A DNA stretch of 25,864 nucleotides, taken from a virus. Position 1 is the first letter of the stretch. The number at the start of each line of letters is the position of its first letter. The translations under genes were made by a program, and so were the position numbers. The notes under the pieces were generated by a model that saw nothing but the letters and a program-made list of their open reading frames with translations, made no database searches and had not been told where the DNA came from. Of the stretch, positions 20,264 to 25,864 are shown piece after piece. Location of the stretch: IMG/VR virus record IMGVR_UViG_3300011114_000563, positions 1-25,864 of that record. One strand, given 5' to 3'.

Positions 20264-20437
20264 ATGGCAGACGATTACATGAAGCAGCATCACATGCTGG
20301 CTATGGGAATGAAGGTCGATGGCCAGAAGATGGTCAACGGCGGTCCGAAGAAGGGAATGATTGAAGAGACGAAGGGTACCAAGGGCGACCCGAAGGCAAC
20401 GCCCGCCATCATTAGCAAAGGTAAACAAAACGCATGA
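20264..20437 (+). CDS. 57-aa Lys/Gly-rich protein
   Basis: The ATG at 20264 follows AAGGAGGA, one of the strongest ribosome sites in the window. The product begins MADDYMKQHHMLAMGMKVDG, continues QKMVNGGPKKGMIEETKGTK and ends KGDPKATPAIISKGKQNA. It is basic, Met- and Gly-rich and probably disordered. Its stop overlaps the next start (ATGA, 20434-20437). No family is recognised. The strong ribosome site suggests a virion or assembly protein made in quantity. Confidence 0.7.
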   Translation: MADDYMKQHHMLAMGMKVDGQKMVNGGPKKGMIEETKGTKGDPKATPAIISKGKQNA

Positions 20438-20631
20438 TTGAGCGACTTATTGACGAATTGGAGTTGGCCAAGGCTCGCGTTGCACACGATGCGATGAAGC
20501 GGCAACTGGAAGGTAAGGACGCTAGATTTGAATATGGCAAGGCAGTGGGCACTTACGCCGGGTTGCAGGCCGCGATTAACTACATCAATGGTCTTCTCGC
20601 AGATCAGGAAGAAGACGACGAGGATCTTTAA
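20434..20631 (+). CDS. Small helical acidic-tail protein
   Basis: This 65-aa protein begins with a helix (MIERLIDELELAKARVAHDA), continues EYGKAVGTYAGLQAAINYI and ends DQEEDDEDL. The pattern is that of small phage head-module proteins of unknown function. The start overlaps the preceding stop and the stop abuts the next ATG, so it sits in a tightly coupled group between portal and scaffold. Confidence 0.7.
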   Translation: MIERLIDELELAKARVAHDAMKRQLEGKDARFEYGKAVGTYAGLQAAINYINGLLADQEEDDEDL

Positions 20632-21030
20632 ATGTCAGCAGTGAATGAGGCTTTTCCTAGTGTAGAGCCGGGTTTGGTTCCTTTTGGTTCGCGTGTTTTG
20701 GTGCAGATCCGCAGTGCGAAGAAAACTTCGTCGGGCGGCATTATTCTGCACAGCGAAACGCGGGAGACTGAGATCTGGAATACCCAGATTGCGAAAGTTG
20801 TGAAGCTCGGGCCGTTGGCCTTCAAGAATCGCAACACGATGGAATCTTGGCCGGAAGGTAATTGGTGCAAAGAGGGCGAGTTCGTCCGGGTGCCCAAGTA
20901 CGGCGGTGATCGTTGGAAGGTGCCGTTTGGCAAAGACGGGGAGGATGAGGCCCTGTTTGTAATCTTCAACGATTTGGACATCGTGGGTGGTGTAGTGGGT
21001 GATCCGCTTGCCATCAAGGCGTTTATCTGA
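20632..21030 (+). CDS. GroES-like co-chaperonin
   Basis: The 132-aa protein contains VPFGSRVLVQIRSAKKTSSG followed by GIILHSETRETE. This is the start of a GroES beta-barrel and mobile loop. Next come AKVVKLGPLAFKNR and GEFVRVPKYGG, then an end strand (EALFVIFNDLDIVGGV). Phage GroES homologues (such as T4 gp31) replace or assist host GroES in folding the capsid protein by GroEL. Placement between portal and scaffold, ahead of the capsid gene, fits that role. The mobile loop reads SAKKTSSGGIIL, close to bacterial GroES (TxSAGGIVL). It is longer than host GroES (about 95 aa), with an insert around residues 60-90. Confidence 0.8.
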   Translation: MSAVNEAFPSVEPGLVPFGSRVLVQIRSAKKTSSGGIILHSETRETEIWNTQIAKVVKLGPLAFKNRNTMESWPEGNWCKEGEFVRVPKYGGDRWKVPFGKDGEDEALFVIFNDLDIVGGVVGDPLAIKAFI

Positions 21031-21040
21031 GGGTTAAACC

Positions 21041-22015
21041 ATGGCTAAAGATCAATTGACCGAGAGCGACGACACTCCTGAAAAGGAAGAATATGTTGTT
21101 GTGGAAACACCTCCCGAAGAGGCTGAGGCTCAAGCTGAAGAAGCTCCAGAGCAAGAAGCCGAAGCGGATGACGAGGATGAGCGTTTGGCAGATGCGGACG
21201 AGGCTGAAGATGATCAGCCCCAAGGACGCAGAGCCCTCACGCCAGAGGAAAAGCGCGCACAGCGCCAGCAGCGTAAATTCCGCCGCAAGGCAGCGATTGA
21301 GCACAAAGAGCGCGAACTCGCGTACCTACGTGCGGAGAACGAGGAATTTAAGCGGCGGCTTTCAAACGTAGAGAAGCAGACCACGCAGTTCAACTTGTCT
21401 GCGGTGGATCAAAAGCTCAACGAGGCACTCAACGAAGCCCAGATGGCTGAGCGGATCATGGCCAAGGCCATTGAGCAGGGGCAGGGTGAGGATGTCACCA
21501 AGGCGCTCCAGATTCGCGACTCGGCCATGGAGCGAGCGCGTCAGCTCAAGGCTGCGAAGGAGCAGGCAGAGCGCCCGCAACCGCAGAAGACCCAGAAAGA
21601 CCCGCGCGTAGCCGCGTATGCCAAGGAGTGGATTGACGCTAACAACTGGTACGACCCGTCCGGCAAGGACGAGGATTCGGCCATTGTGAAGGTCATCGAC
21701 CAGCGATTGGCGGCGGAGGGGTATAACCCTGCGAGCGAGGATTACTGGATTGAGCTTGATAACCGGGTGGCCCGCAGGCTCCCCCACCGATACGGAGAGG
21801 AAGCTGTGGAAAAGCCAAAAACTGCCGCAAAACGCGGTGGTCCGCCGGTAGGGGGCAAGCGTGAATATGCGCCGCCGTCTACCCGAAAAGAGATTTATAT
21901 CAGCCCTGAGCGCAAGCAGGCGCTCGTGGACGCAGGCGTCTGGGACAACCCGGAGTTGCGTCAACGCTACATTAAGCGTTATGCTGACTATGATCGTAAC
22001 AATTCTTCTCGCTAA
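21041..22015 (+). CDS. Scaffold-like head assembly protein
   Basis: The 324-aa protein starts with a very acidic disordered region (residues 1-60, Glu/Asp/Ala-rich). A basic helix (KRAQRQQRKFRRKAA) and a long coiled coil (about 85-190) follow. The C-terminal part has KEWIDANNWYDPSGKDEDS and RKEIYISPERKQALVDAGVW. Acidic plus coiled-coil composition and position upstream of the capsid gene match internal scaffolding proteins. The motif around WYDPSG..DEDS appears in scaffold-like proteins of podovirus-type phages, from memory. The ATG at 21041 follows GAGGG. No protease domain is visible. Confidence 0.72.
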   Translation: MAKDQLTESDDTPEKEEYVVVETPPEEAEAQAEEAPEQEAEADDEDERLADADEAEDDQPQGRRALTPEEKRAQRQQRKFRRKAAIEHKERELAYLRAENEEFKRRLSNVEKQTTQFNLSAVDQKLNEALNEAQMAERIMAKAIEQGQGEDVTKALQIRDSAMERARQLKAAKEQAERPQPQKTQKDPRVAAYAKEWIDANNWYDPSGKDEDSAIVKVIDQRLAAEGYNPASEDYWIELDNRVARRLPHRYGEEAVEKPKTAAKRGGPPVGGKREYAPPSTRKEIYISPERKQALVDAGVWDNPELRQRYIKRYADYDRNNSSR

Positions 22016-22030
22016 ACAAGGGAGCGAGTT

Positions 22031-22567
22031 ATGAGCGATGAAAGACTGAAGAAAGTTCTTGGCGAAGGTCGTGAGAGCCGCAGCGCGTATGATCGCGCAG
22101 CCACTGAGAGCCGCGAGCTGTCAGACGACGACCGGGTTGAGATGTTTCGTCAGCAGTTTATTCAGGCCGCGTTGCCTGATCTGCCGAAGATTCCGGGTTA
22201 CCACACTTGCTGGTTGACCACGACGAACCCTAGAGATTCGATTCAGGCGCGAATTCGGCTTGGATATGAGCCGATTAAGCCCGAAGAGGTTCCCGGTTGG
22301 GAATACGCTTCGATTAAAACTGGCGAATGGACAGGGTTCATTGGGGTTAACGAGATGCTTGCGTTCAAGCTTCCGATGGCGCTGTACAAGAGGTACATGC
22401 AGGCGGTGCACTACGATGCCCCCAATCAGGAAGAAGAACGGCTGCTTGGTGCGACTGAGAGCATGCGTGAGCAGGCCGAGCGCGCTGGGTCAAGGTTGGT
22501 CGAAGGTGACGGCATGTCGGCAATTCGGGAATCTGCCAAGGTACGCGCACCTAACGAATGGGCGTAA
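22031..22567 (+). CDS. Conserved head-module protein of unknown function
   Basis: The 178-aa protein has a charged N-terminus. Its core reads PGYHTCWLTTTNPRDSIQAR, IRLGYEPIKPEEVPGWEYAS and FIGVNEMLAFKLPMALYKRY, and the end is a helical, variable part. This core recurs between scaffold and capsid genes in environmental phages, so it is probably a structural or assembly protein; no biochemical role is known to me. The ATG at 22031 follows GGGAGCGAG. Confidence 0.7.
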   Translation: MSDERLKKVLGEGRESRSAYDRAATESRELSDDDRVEMFRQQFIQAALPDLPKIPGYHTCWLTTTNPRDSIQARIRLGYEPIKPEEVPGWEYASIKTGEWTGFIGVNEMLAFKLPMALYKRYMQAVHYDAPNQEEERLLGATESMREQAERAGSRLVEGDGMSAIRESAKVRAPNEWA

Positions 22568-22568
22568 C

Positions 22569-22594
22569 TTGGTAACTTTTTTCTGAGGGTAACC
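22569..22594 (+). promoter_or_regulatory. Hairpin over the ribosome site of the 22597 gene
   Basis: TTGGTAAC (22569-22576) can pair with GTAACCAA (22587-22594), with one mismatch. The Shine-Dalgarno GAGGG lies in the loop and the right arm, and the ATG is two bases beyond. This could tune translation of the abundant head protein. Confidence 0.35.
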
Positions 22595-22596
22595 AA

Positions 22597-23160
22597 ATGT
22601 CTTCTACCAGCGCAGCTTTTGGCCTGCGTCCGGCTTTCCATCCGAGTGGGATCGTTCGACCCACCGCGATGACGATTGCCTCCGGATACGGTGCCAATAT
22701 TCTTCAGTTCCAGCCCGTCCTTATTGCCGGCACCGGTGGTGTCATTGAGGCAGCGGGTGCCAGTGATCCTATCGTGGGTACGTTCATGGGTGTCGAGTTC
22801 ACCGACACTGATGGCCGTCGCCGCGTGAGCAACAAGTGGACGGCTTCTACGTCGGCCACTGACATCGTTGCCTACGTGACCACTGATCCGGCGATTGTGT
22901 ACGAGATTCAATCGAACGCAACGCTGAGCATCTCGGACATCGGCTCCCAGATGGACTTTGGCAGCGTCACGGCAGGTAACACCACCGTCGGCCTCTCGCA
23001 GGCGATGTTGGACGTTGCTACCAAGACGACTTCCGGCAATGCTATTTGCCGCGTTGTAAACCTCGCCCCCGAAGTCAGCAATGCTTGGGGTGATGCTTAC
23101 GTCATCGTTCAGGTCCAGATTAGCGAGCACCAGTTTGTCGCTAATAAGGCTGCATTTTAA
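22597..23160 (+). CDS. Head decoration-like structural protein
   Basis: The 187-aa protein begins MSSTSAAFGLRPAFHPSGIV. It contains FMGVEFTDTDGRRRVSNKW, AIVYEIQSNATLSISDIGS and NAWGDAYVIVQVQISEHQF. The all-beta, Thr/Ser-rich sequence directly upstream of the capsid gene is a pattern frequently seen for a head stabilisation or decoration protein in environmental phages. It has no membrane segment or enzyme motif. The ATG at 22597 follows GAGGG within a small hairpin. Confidence 0.7.
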   Translation: MSSTSAAFGLRPAFHPSGIVRPTAMTIASGYGANILQFQPVLIAGTGGVIEAAGASDPIVGTFMGVEFTDTDGRRRVSNKWTASTSATDIVAYVTTDPAIVYEIQSNATLSISDIGSQMDFGSVTAGNTTVGLSQAMLDVATKTTSGNAICRVVNLAPEVSNAWGDAYVIVQVQISEHQFVANKAAF

Positions 23161-23173
23161 GGAGGACTAGAAC

Positions 23174-24088
23174 ATGGCAGTCCCAATGCGTAGTACTGAC
23201 TTTCGTTCCATTGTTGAGCCTATTCTTAACGAGGCTTTCGATGGCGTTTATGACCAGCGTGCTGACGAGTGGAAGCAAGTCTTCGTCCAGCAGCAGGGCA
23301 TTCCCCGCAACTACCACGAAGAGCCGGTTCTGTACGGGTTCGGCGCTGCTCCGGAACTTCCGGACGGCACCCCGGTCACGTATCAGGCTGGTGGCGTGCT
23401 CTTCTTGCAGCGTTACGTCTACAAGGTCTACGGCCTTGCATTCGCGCTCACGAAGGTGCTCGTGGAAGATGGTGACCACATCCGTATCGGCCAGACCTAC
23501 GCGAAGCATCTCGCGCAGTCGCTGATCGAAACGAAGGAAACCCTCTGCGCCAACGTCCTGAACCGTGCCTTTACGGCGGGTTACAACGGTGGCGACGGCA
23601 CCACGCTTGTCGCGACCAACCACCCGCTCGCTGCTGGCACCTTCAGCAACCAGCTCACGACCCCGGCTGCGCTCTCGCAGACCTCGCTGGAGCAGCTCCT
23701 CATTCAGATCCGCAACGCTGTTGACAACAACGGCAAGCGCATCCGTTTGAATCCGGAGAAGCTCGTCGTGTCGCCGTCGAACGTGTTCCAAGCGGAAGTG
23801 CTCCTCAAGAGCGTCCTCCGTACCGGCACGGCTGACAACGACATCAACCCGGTGAAGTCGATGGGCCTCCTCGCTGGCGGTCAGGCTAACCTGTCGCGTT
23901 TGACCTCGACCACCGCTTGGTGGGTGAAGACGGACGCGCCGGAAGGCCTCAAGCTGATGATGCGTCGTGGCCTTGAGAAGAGCATGGAAGGTGACTTCGA
24001 GACCGACTCCACGCGCTTCAAGAGCACCGAGCGTTATGCGGTGGGCTGGACCGATCCTCGGACGGTCTATGGAACACCTGGCGTTTGA
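23174..24088 (+). CDS. Major capsid protein (HK97-fold, Mu gpT-like)
   Basis: The 304-aa protein starts MAVPMRSTDFRSIVEPILNE. It contains DTYAKHLAQ-type helix sequence (GQTYAKHLAQSLIETKETL), NHPLAAGTFSNQL, LNPEKLVVSPSNVFQAEVLL and DTDSTRFKST-like end sequence (GDFETDSTRFKSTERYAVGW). The NHPL...SNQL and KLVVSP segments fit capsid proteins of the Mu gpT type with the HK97 fold. A perfect AAGGAGGA ribosome site and strongly GC-ending codon choice mark it as highly expressed. A stable hairpin follows at 24105-24135. No N-terminal scaffold domain is seen; a separate scaffold gene lies upstream. Confidence 0.85.
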   Translation: MAVPMRSTDFRSIVEPILNEAFDGVYDQRADEWKQVFVQQQGIPRNYHEEPVLYGFGAAPELPDGTPVTYQAGGVLFLQRYVYKVYGLAFALTKVLVEDGDHIRIGQTYAKHLAQSLIETKETLCANVLNRAFTAGYNGGDGTTLVATNHPLAAGTFSNQLTTPAALSQTSLEQLLIQIRNAVDNNGKRIRLNPEKLVVSPSNVFQAEVLLKSVLRTGTADNDINPVKSMGLLAGGQANLSRLTSTTAWWVKTDAPEGLKLMMRRGLEKSMEGDFETDSTRFKSTERYAVGWTDPRTVYGTPGV

Positions 24089-24104
24089 CGGGGATCAGTC
24101 CAAG

Positions 24105-24135
24105 GTGATAGGGTCAGGTTTTCTGGCTCTATCAC
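24105..24135 (+). promoter_or_regulatory. Strong stem-loop between capsid and endonuclease genes
   Basis: GTGATAGGGTCAG (24105-24117) pairs with CTGGCTCTATCAC (24123-24135): 13 pairs including two G-T wobbles, and a 5-nt loop. No T run follows, so it is not a classical terminator. It could protect the capsid message or limit read-through to the endonuclease gene that starts 11 bases later. Confidence 0.6.
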
Positions 24136-24145
24136 TGAGGACAAA

Positions 24146-24826
24146 ATGCCTGTTAAATGTCATGTCATAGATTGTTCGCGACCCGCTGTAACTAAAGGAC
24201 TTTGCGATACACATCGTAAAAGACTTGAACGACACGGGCATCTTGACCAAACAAGGCCGGTAGACTGGGGTAGCCGTGAAAAGCATCCAGCCTACCGGTC
24301 TTGGTCAGGACTTCTTAGATTTCATCGGTTGAACACTTGTTCTGAGTGGATCAACGACTTCTGGGCTTTTGCAAATAGCATCCCAGAAAAACCTAGTTCA
24401 GAAGCTAAAGCGCAAAGACCAGACCCTAGTAAGCCTTGGGGTCCTGACAATTTTTATTGGAAAGAACCAAGGTTTAGCGCAGAGCATCGGAAAGAAAGAG
24501 CCGCATATATGCGTATGTGGTCTAAAACAAATAGATCTGCCAATCCGGATTACTTTAAAGACAAGGATCTAAAGAAAAATTACGGCGTCACTCTTGACTG
24601 GTACAAGGAGCAATACGCCAAGCAGGACGGCGCTTGCGCTATCTGTAAGCAGCCAGAAACCTCTGTCATTCGCGGGAAAGTCCTATCGCTTGCGGTAGAT
24701 CACTGCCACGATACGGGCAAGGTTCGTGCGCTCTTGTGCTCGGCTTGTAATACTGGGATTGGCAGCTTGAAACACGACCGGGACCTGCTGCAAAAAGCCA
24801 TTGCATATCTGGAAACTTACGTCTAG
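24146..24826 (+). CDS. Recombination endonuclease VII-family HNH protein
   Basis: The 226-aa protein has two zinc motifs. An N-terminal C5/C10/C20/H23 knuckle (CHVIDCSRPAVTKGLCDTH) is followed by a C-terminal endonuclease VII fold. There C164/C167 (CAICKQPE) and C198/C201 (LCSACN) bind zinc, and DHCHDTG (D185, H186) is catalytic. T4 endonuclease VII resolves branched DNA; relatives with an extra N-terminal zinc knuckle act as free-standing homing endonucleases in phages. Insertion right after the capsid gene and an AT-richer first half than its neighbours both suggest a mobile gene. The start has only GAGGA at 9-10 bases. The middle (about 40-140) resembles no domain I know. Confidence 0.82.
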   Translation: MPVKCHVIDCSRPAVTKGLCDTHRKRLERHGHLDQTRPVDWGSREKHPAYRSWSGLLRFHRLNTCSEWINDFWAFANSIPEKPSSEAKAQRPDPSKPWGPDNFYWKEPRFSAEHRKERAAYMRMWSKTNRSANPDYFKDKDLKKNYGVTLDWYKEQYAKQDGACAICKQPETSVIRGKVLSLAVDHCHDTGKVRALLCSACNTGIGSLKHDRDLLQKAIAYLETYV

Positions 24827-24925
24827 AGTTAGTCTAGGTATAGTTCTAGGCATTTCCAGCCCATCTGACCGGCCTAGCGGACGATGCACAGACGGATGGG
24901 CGACTCGTGCATGAGGTAATTTGCA
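24827..24925 (+). other. Short intergenic segment with CTAGG repeats and an inverted repeat
   Basis: TAGTCTAGG and TAGTTCTAGG lie near 24831-24850, and GCCCATC (24859-24865) is complementary to GATGGGC (24895-24901), enclosing 29 bases. This is the region between the endonuclease and the next head gene, perhaps part of the original capsid downstream sequence. No -35/-10 pair is convincing. Confidence 0.4.
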
Positions 24926-25168
24926 ATGGCTAATACAACCTTCACTGGCCCGGTTAACTCCCTCAACGGGTTTTCGGGCACTGTTCTTTCGGTGGCTTCG
25001 GCCACGATCACGAATCTTGCTGCTTCGACGCTGACGATTGGCACCACGAAGATGACTGGTGCTAACAGCGTTGTGTCGGGCACGGTTTCGGCTCAGCTTG
25101 GGTACATGCAGGTTCTGGTCGGTTCGACCACTGCCTACATCGGACTTTACAAGAGCCTGACGCTGTAA
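24926..25168 (+). CDS. Small Thr/Ser-rich virion protein
   Basis: This 80-aa protein reads MANTTFTGPVNSLNGFSGTV, then LSVASATITNLAASTLTIGT and ends AQLGYMQVLVGSTTAYIGLY. The all-beta, Thr/Ser/Gly-rich composition fits a head decoration or fibre-like protein. FTGPV near the start is common among such phage proteins. The ATG at 24926 follows GAGG with a 9-nt gap, and a clear terminator follows at 25173-25200. It probably lay directly after the capsid gene before the endonuclease was inserted. Confidence 0.65.
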   Translation: MANTTFTGPVNSLNGFSGTVLSVASATITNLAASTLTIGTTKMTGANSVVSGTVSAQLGYMQVLVGSTTAYIGLYKSLTL

Positions 25169-25172
25169 TGAC

Positions 25173-25199
25173 GAGGGGGGCTTCGGCCCCTCTTTTCTT
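25173..25199 (+). terminator. Rho-independent terminator with UUCG-loop stem
   Basis: GAGGGGGGC-TTCG-GCCCCTC (25173-25192) forms a GC-rich stem closed by C-TTCG-G, followed by TTTTCTTG. It lies five bases after the stop of the small virion protein and should end most capsid-region transcripts. Confidence 0.88.
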
Positions 25200-25221
25200 G
25201 TGATTGTGAGGGAAAGCAACC

Positions 25222-25854
25222 ATGCGTCCTATTAGTTTTACAAGATCACAACCGGCGGCAAGTGCGACTAGCGTAGCGGCGGCTCAGGTCCTTAACACGA
25301 CTGCCGTTACGATTAACGGAACGCTGGCTTCTGGCGGTGTTGCAACGTACACCGTGTCGGCATATCCGACCGTTACGGCTGACTCCAACGCAAACGGCAA
25401 AACTTTTACGATTGTGGGCACACGCCCCGGTGGTGGTGATCAAACCTCCACTATTACTTTTGCCGCAGCTTCTGGCACCGTGACGGGTTCAATTGCATTT
25501 GCGACGATCACGGGCGTAACAGCTTCTGCTGCGACAAGCGCCACAATCAGCGTGGGCAATGCGATCACGGGTTACACCGACTGGATTCCGCTCGACATTT
25601 ACACCCCGAATCAGGTGACCAACATTTCCGCTAAGACGAGCGGTACGGTCAACTATTCGGTGCAGTACACAAACGAAGATCCGTTTGACCGTTCGATCCA
25701 GCAGTTGGCGGTTGCGCATCCAAATGCGAGTTTGACCGGAGCCACGGGCGACGAGACGCAGTTTACGACTACGCTCATGCGCGCCGGGCGTCTGGTCATC
25801 AACTCGGGCAGCGGTTCGGTTCGCTTCCCTTGCGTCCAGCAGTCCACGCAGTAA
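25222..25854 (+). CDS. Ser/Thr-rich beta-structured virion protein
   Basis: The 210-aa product begins MRPISFTRSQPAASATSVAA. A long repetitive Thr/Ala/Gly/Ser stretch follows (about residues 20-115, for example TVSAYPTVTADSNANGKTFT). The more conserved end reads DWIPLDIYTPNQVTNISAKT, VNYSVQYTNEDPFDRS and GRLVINSGSGSVRFPCVQQS. The C-terminal part resembles phage head or neck proteins with a beta-sandwich; I cannot name a family. The ATG at 25222 follows AGGGA. Although a terminator precedes it, no new promoter is clear in the 22 bases between. Confidence 0.62.
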   Translation: MRPISFTRSQPAASATSVAAAQVLNTTAVTINGTLASGGVATYTVSAYPTVTADSNANGKTFTIVGTRPGGGDQTSTITFAAASGTVTGSIAFATITGVTASAATSATISVGNAITGYTDWIPLDIYTPNQVTNISAKTSGTVNYSVQYTNEDPFDRSIQQLAVAHPNASLTGATGDETQFTTTLMRAGRLVINSGSGSVRFPCVQQSTQ

Positions 25855-25857
25855 GCC

Positions 25858-25864
25858 ATGGCTA
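25858..25864 (+). CDS. Possible start of next gene (cut by window edge)
   Basis: An ATG at 25858 begins ATGGCTA, three bases after the preceding stop, in the same direction. Only two codons are visible, so this rests on spacing alone. Confidence 0.25.

Noticed and set aside
1-25864. CRISPR arrays, tRNA genes, integrase, attachment sites, insertion sequences
   Set aside because: No spaced identical repeats, cloverleaf-like segments, recombinase motifs or terminal inverted repeats with a transposase were seen.

Overview
The window is part of the genome of a tailed double-stranded DNA phage (Caudoviricetes). The evidence is a packaging and head module (small and large terminase, portal, scaffold-like protein, major capsid protein) next to a phage replication and recombination module (Sak4-like ATPase, DUF669-like protein, RusA resolvase, primase-polymerase/helicase). 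Shine-Dalgarno sites of the GGAGG type, sigma70-like promoters and ATGA-coupled starts fit a Gram-negative, probably proteobacterial, host. Several head genes look like those of uncultured environmental phages. No integrase, tRNA, CRISPR array or insertion sequence is visible. The tail genes lie beyond the right edge, so virion morphology cannot be decided.

Layout. (1) 1-1343, minus strand: a recombination cluster (DUF669-like gene with an apparent frameshift, Sak4-like AAA ATPase, small conserved protein). (2) 1451-4429, plus strand: helix-turn-helix regulator, RusA resolvase and a Prim-Pol/helicase, in a tight operon divergent from the first. (3) 4520-9825, minus strand: an overlapping operon of about 13 genes ending at a strong terminator. 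It carries small Cys-rich proteins, a coiled-coil membrane protein, a TylE-like methyltransferase, two DxD glycosyltransferases, a TPR-glycosyltransferase and a DUF3310 protein, and looks like a glycan-modification cassette. (4) 9902-10666, minus: two single-gene units with their own promoters. (5) 10896-11386, plus: DUF5856-like protein and a 43-aa membrane protein. (6) 11373-12566, minus: four coupled small genes ending in a second methyltransferase. (7) 12630-12939: AT-rich intergenic stretch. (8) 12940-13482, plus: small terminase subunit. (9) 13678-14911, minus: a three-gene cassette that includes a Cys-rich gp88/DUF7227-like protein. (10) 14990-15250: GC-rich GGCT/GGCG repeats without a credible gene. 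(11) 15310-25864, plus: the late head operon, interrupted after the capsid gene by an endonuclease VII-type HNH gene.

Regulation is the most striking part. Minus-strand promoters at 1387-1415, 9866-9894, 10321-10349 and 12601-12629, plus a divergent plus-strand one at 1400-1428, share a CCCCTTG block that contains the first half of the -35 box, followed by a 17-nt spacer and a -10 box. Five minus-strand promoter regions also carry an 11-bp near-palindrome of the form CAANCSGCTTG. Together these look like a phage-wide early regulon. The helix-turn-helix protein at 1451-1804 is the only obvious regulator candidate in the window.
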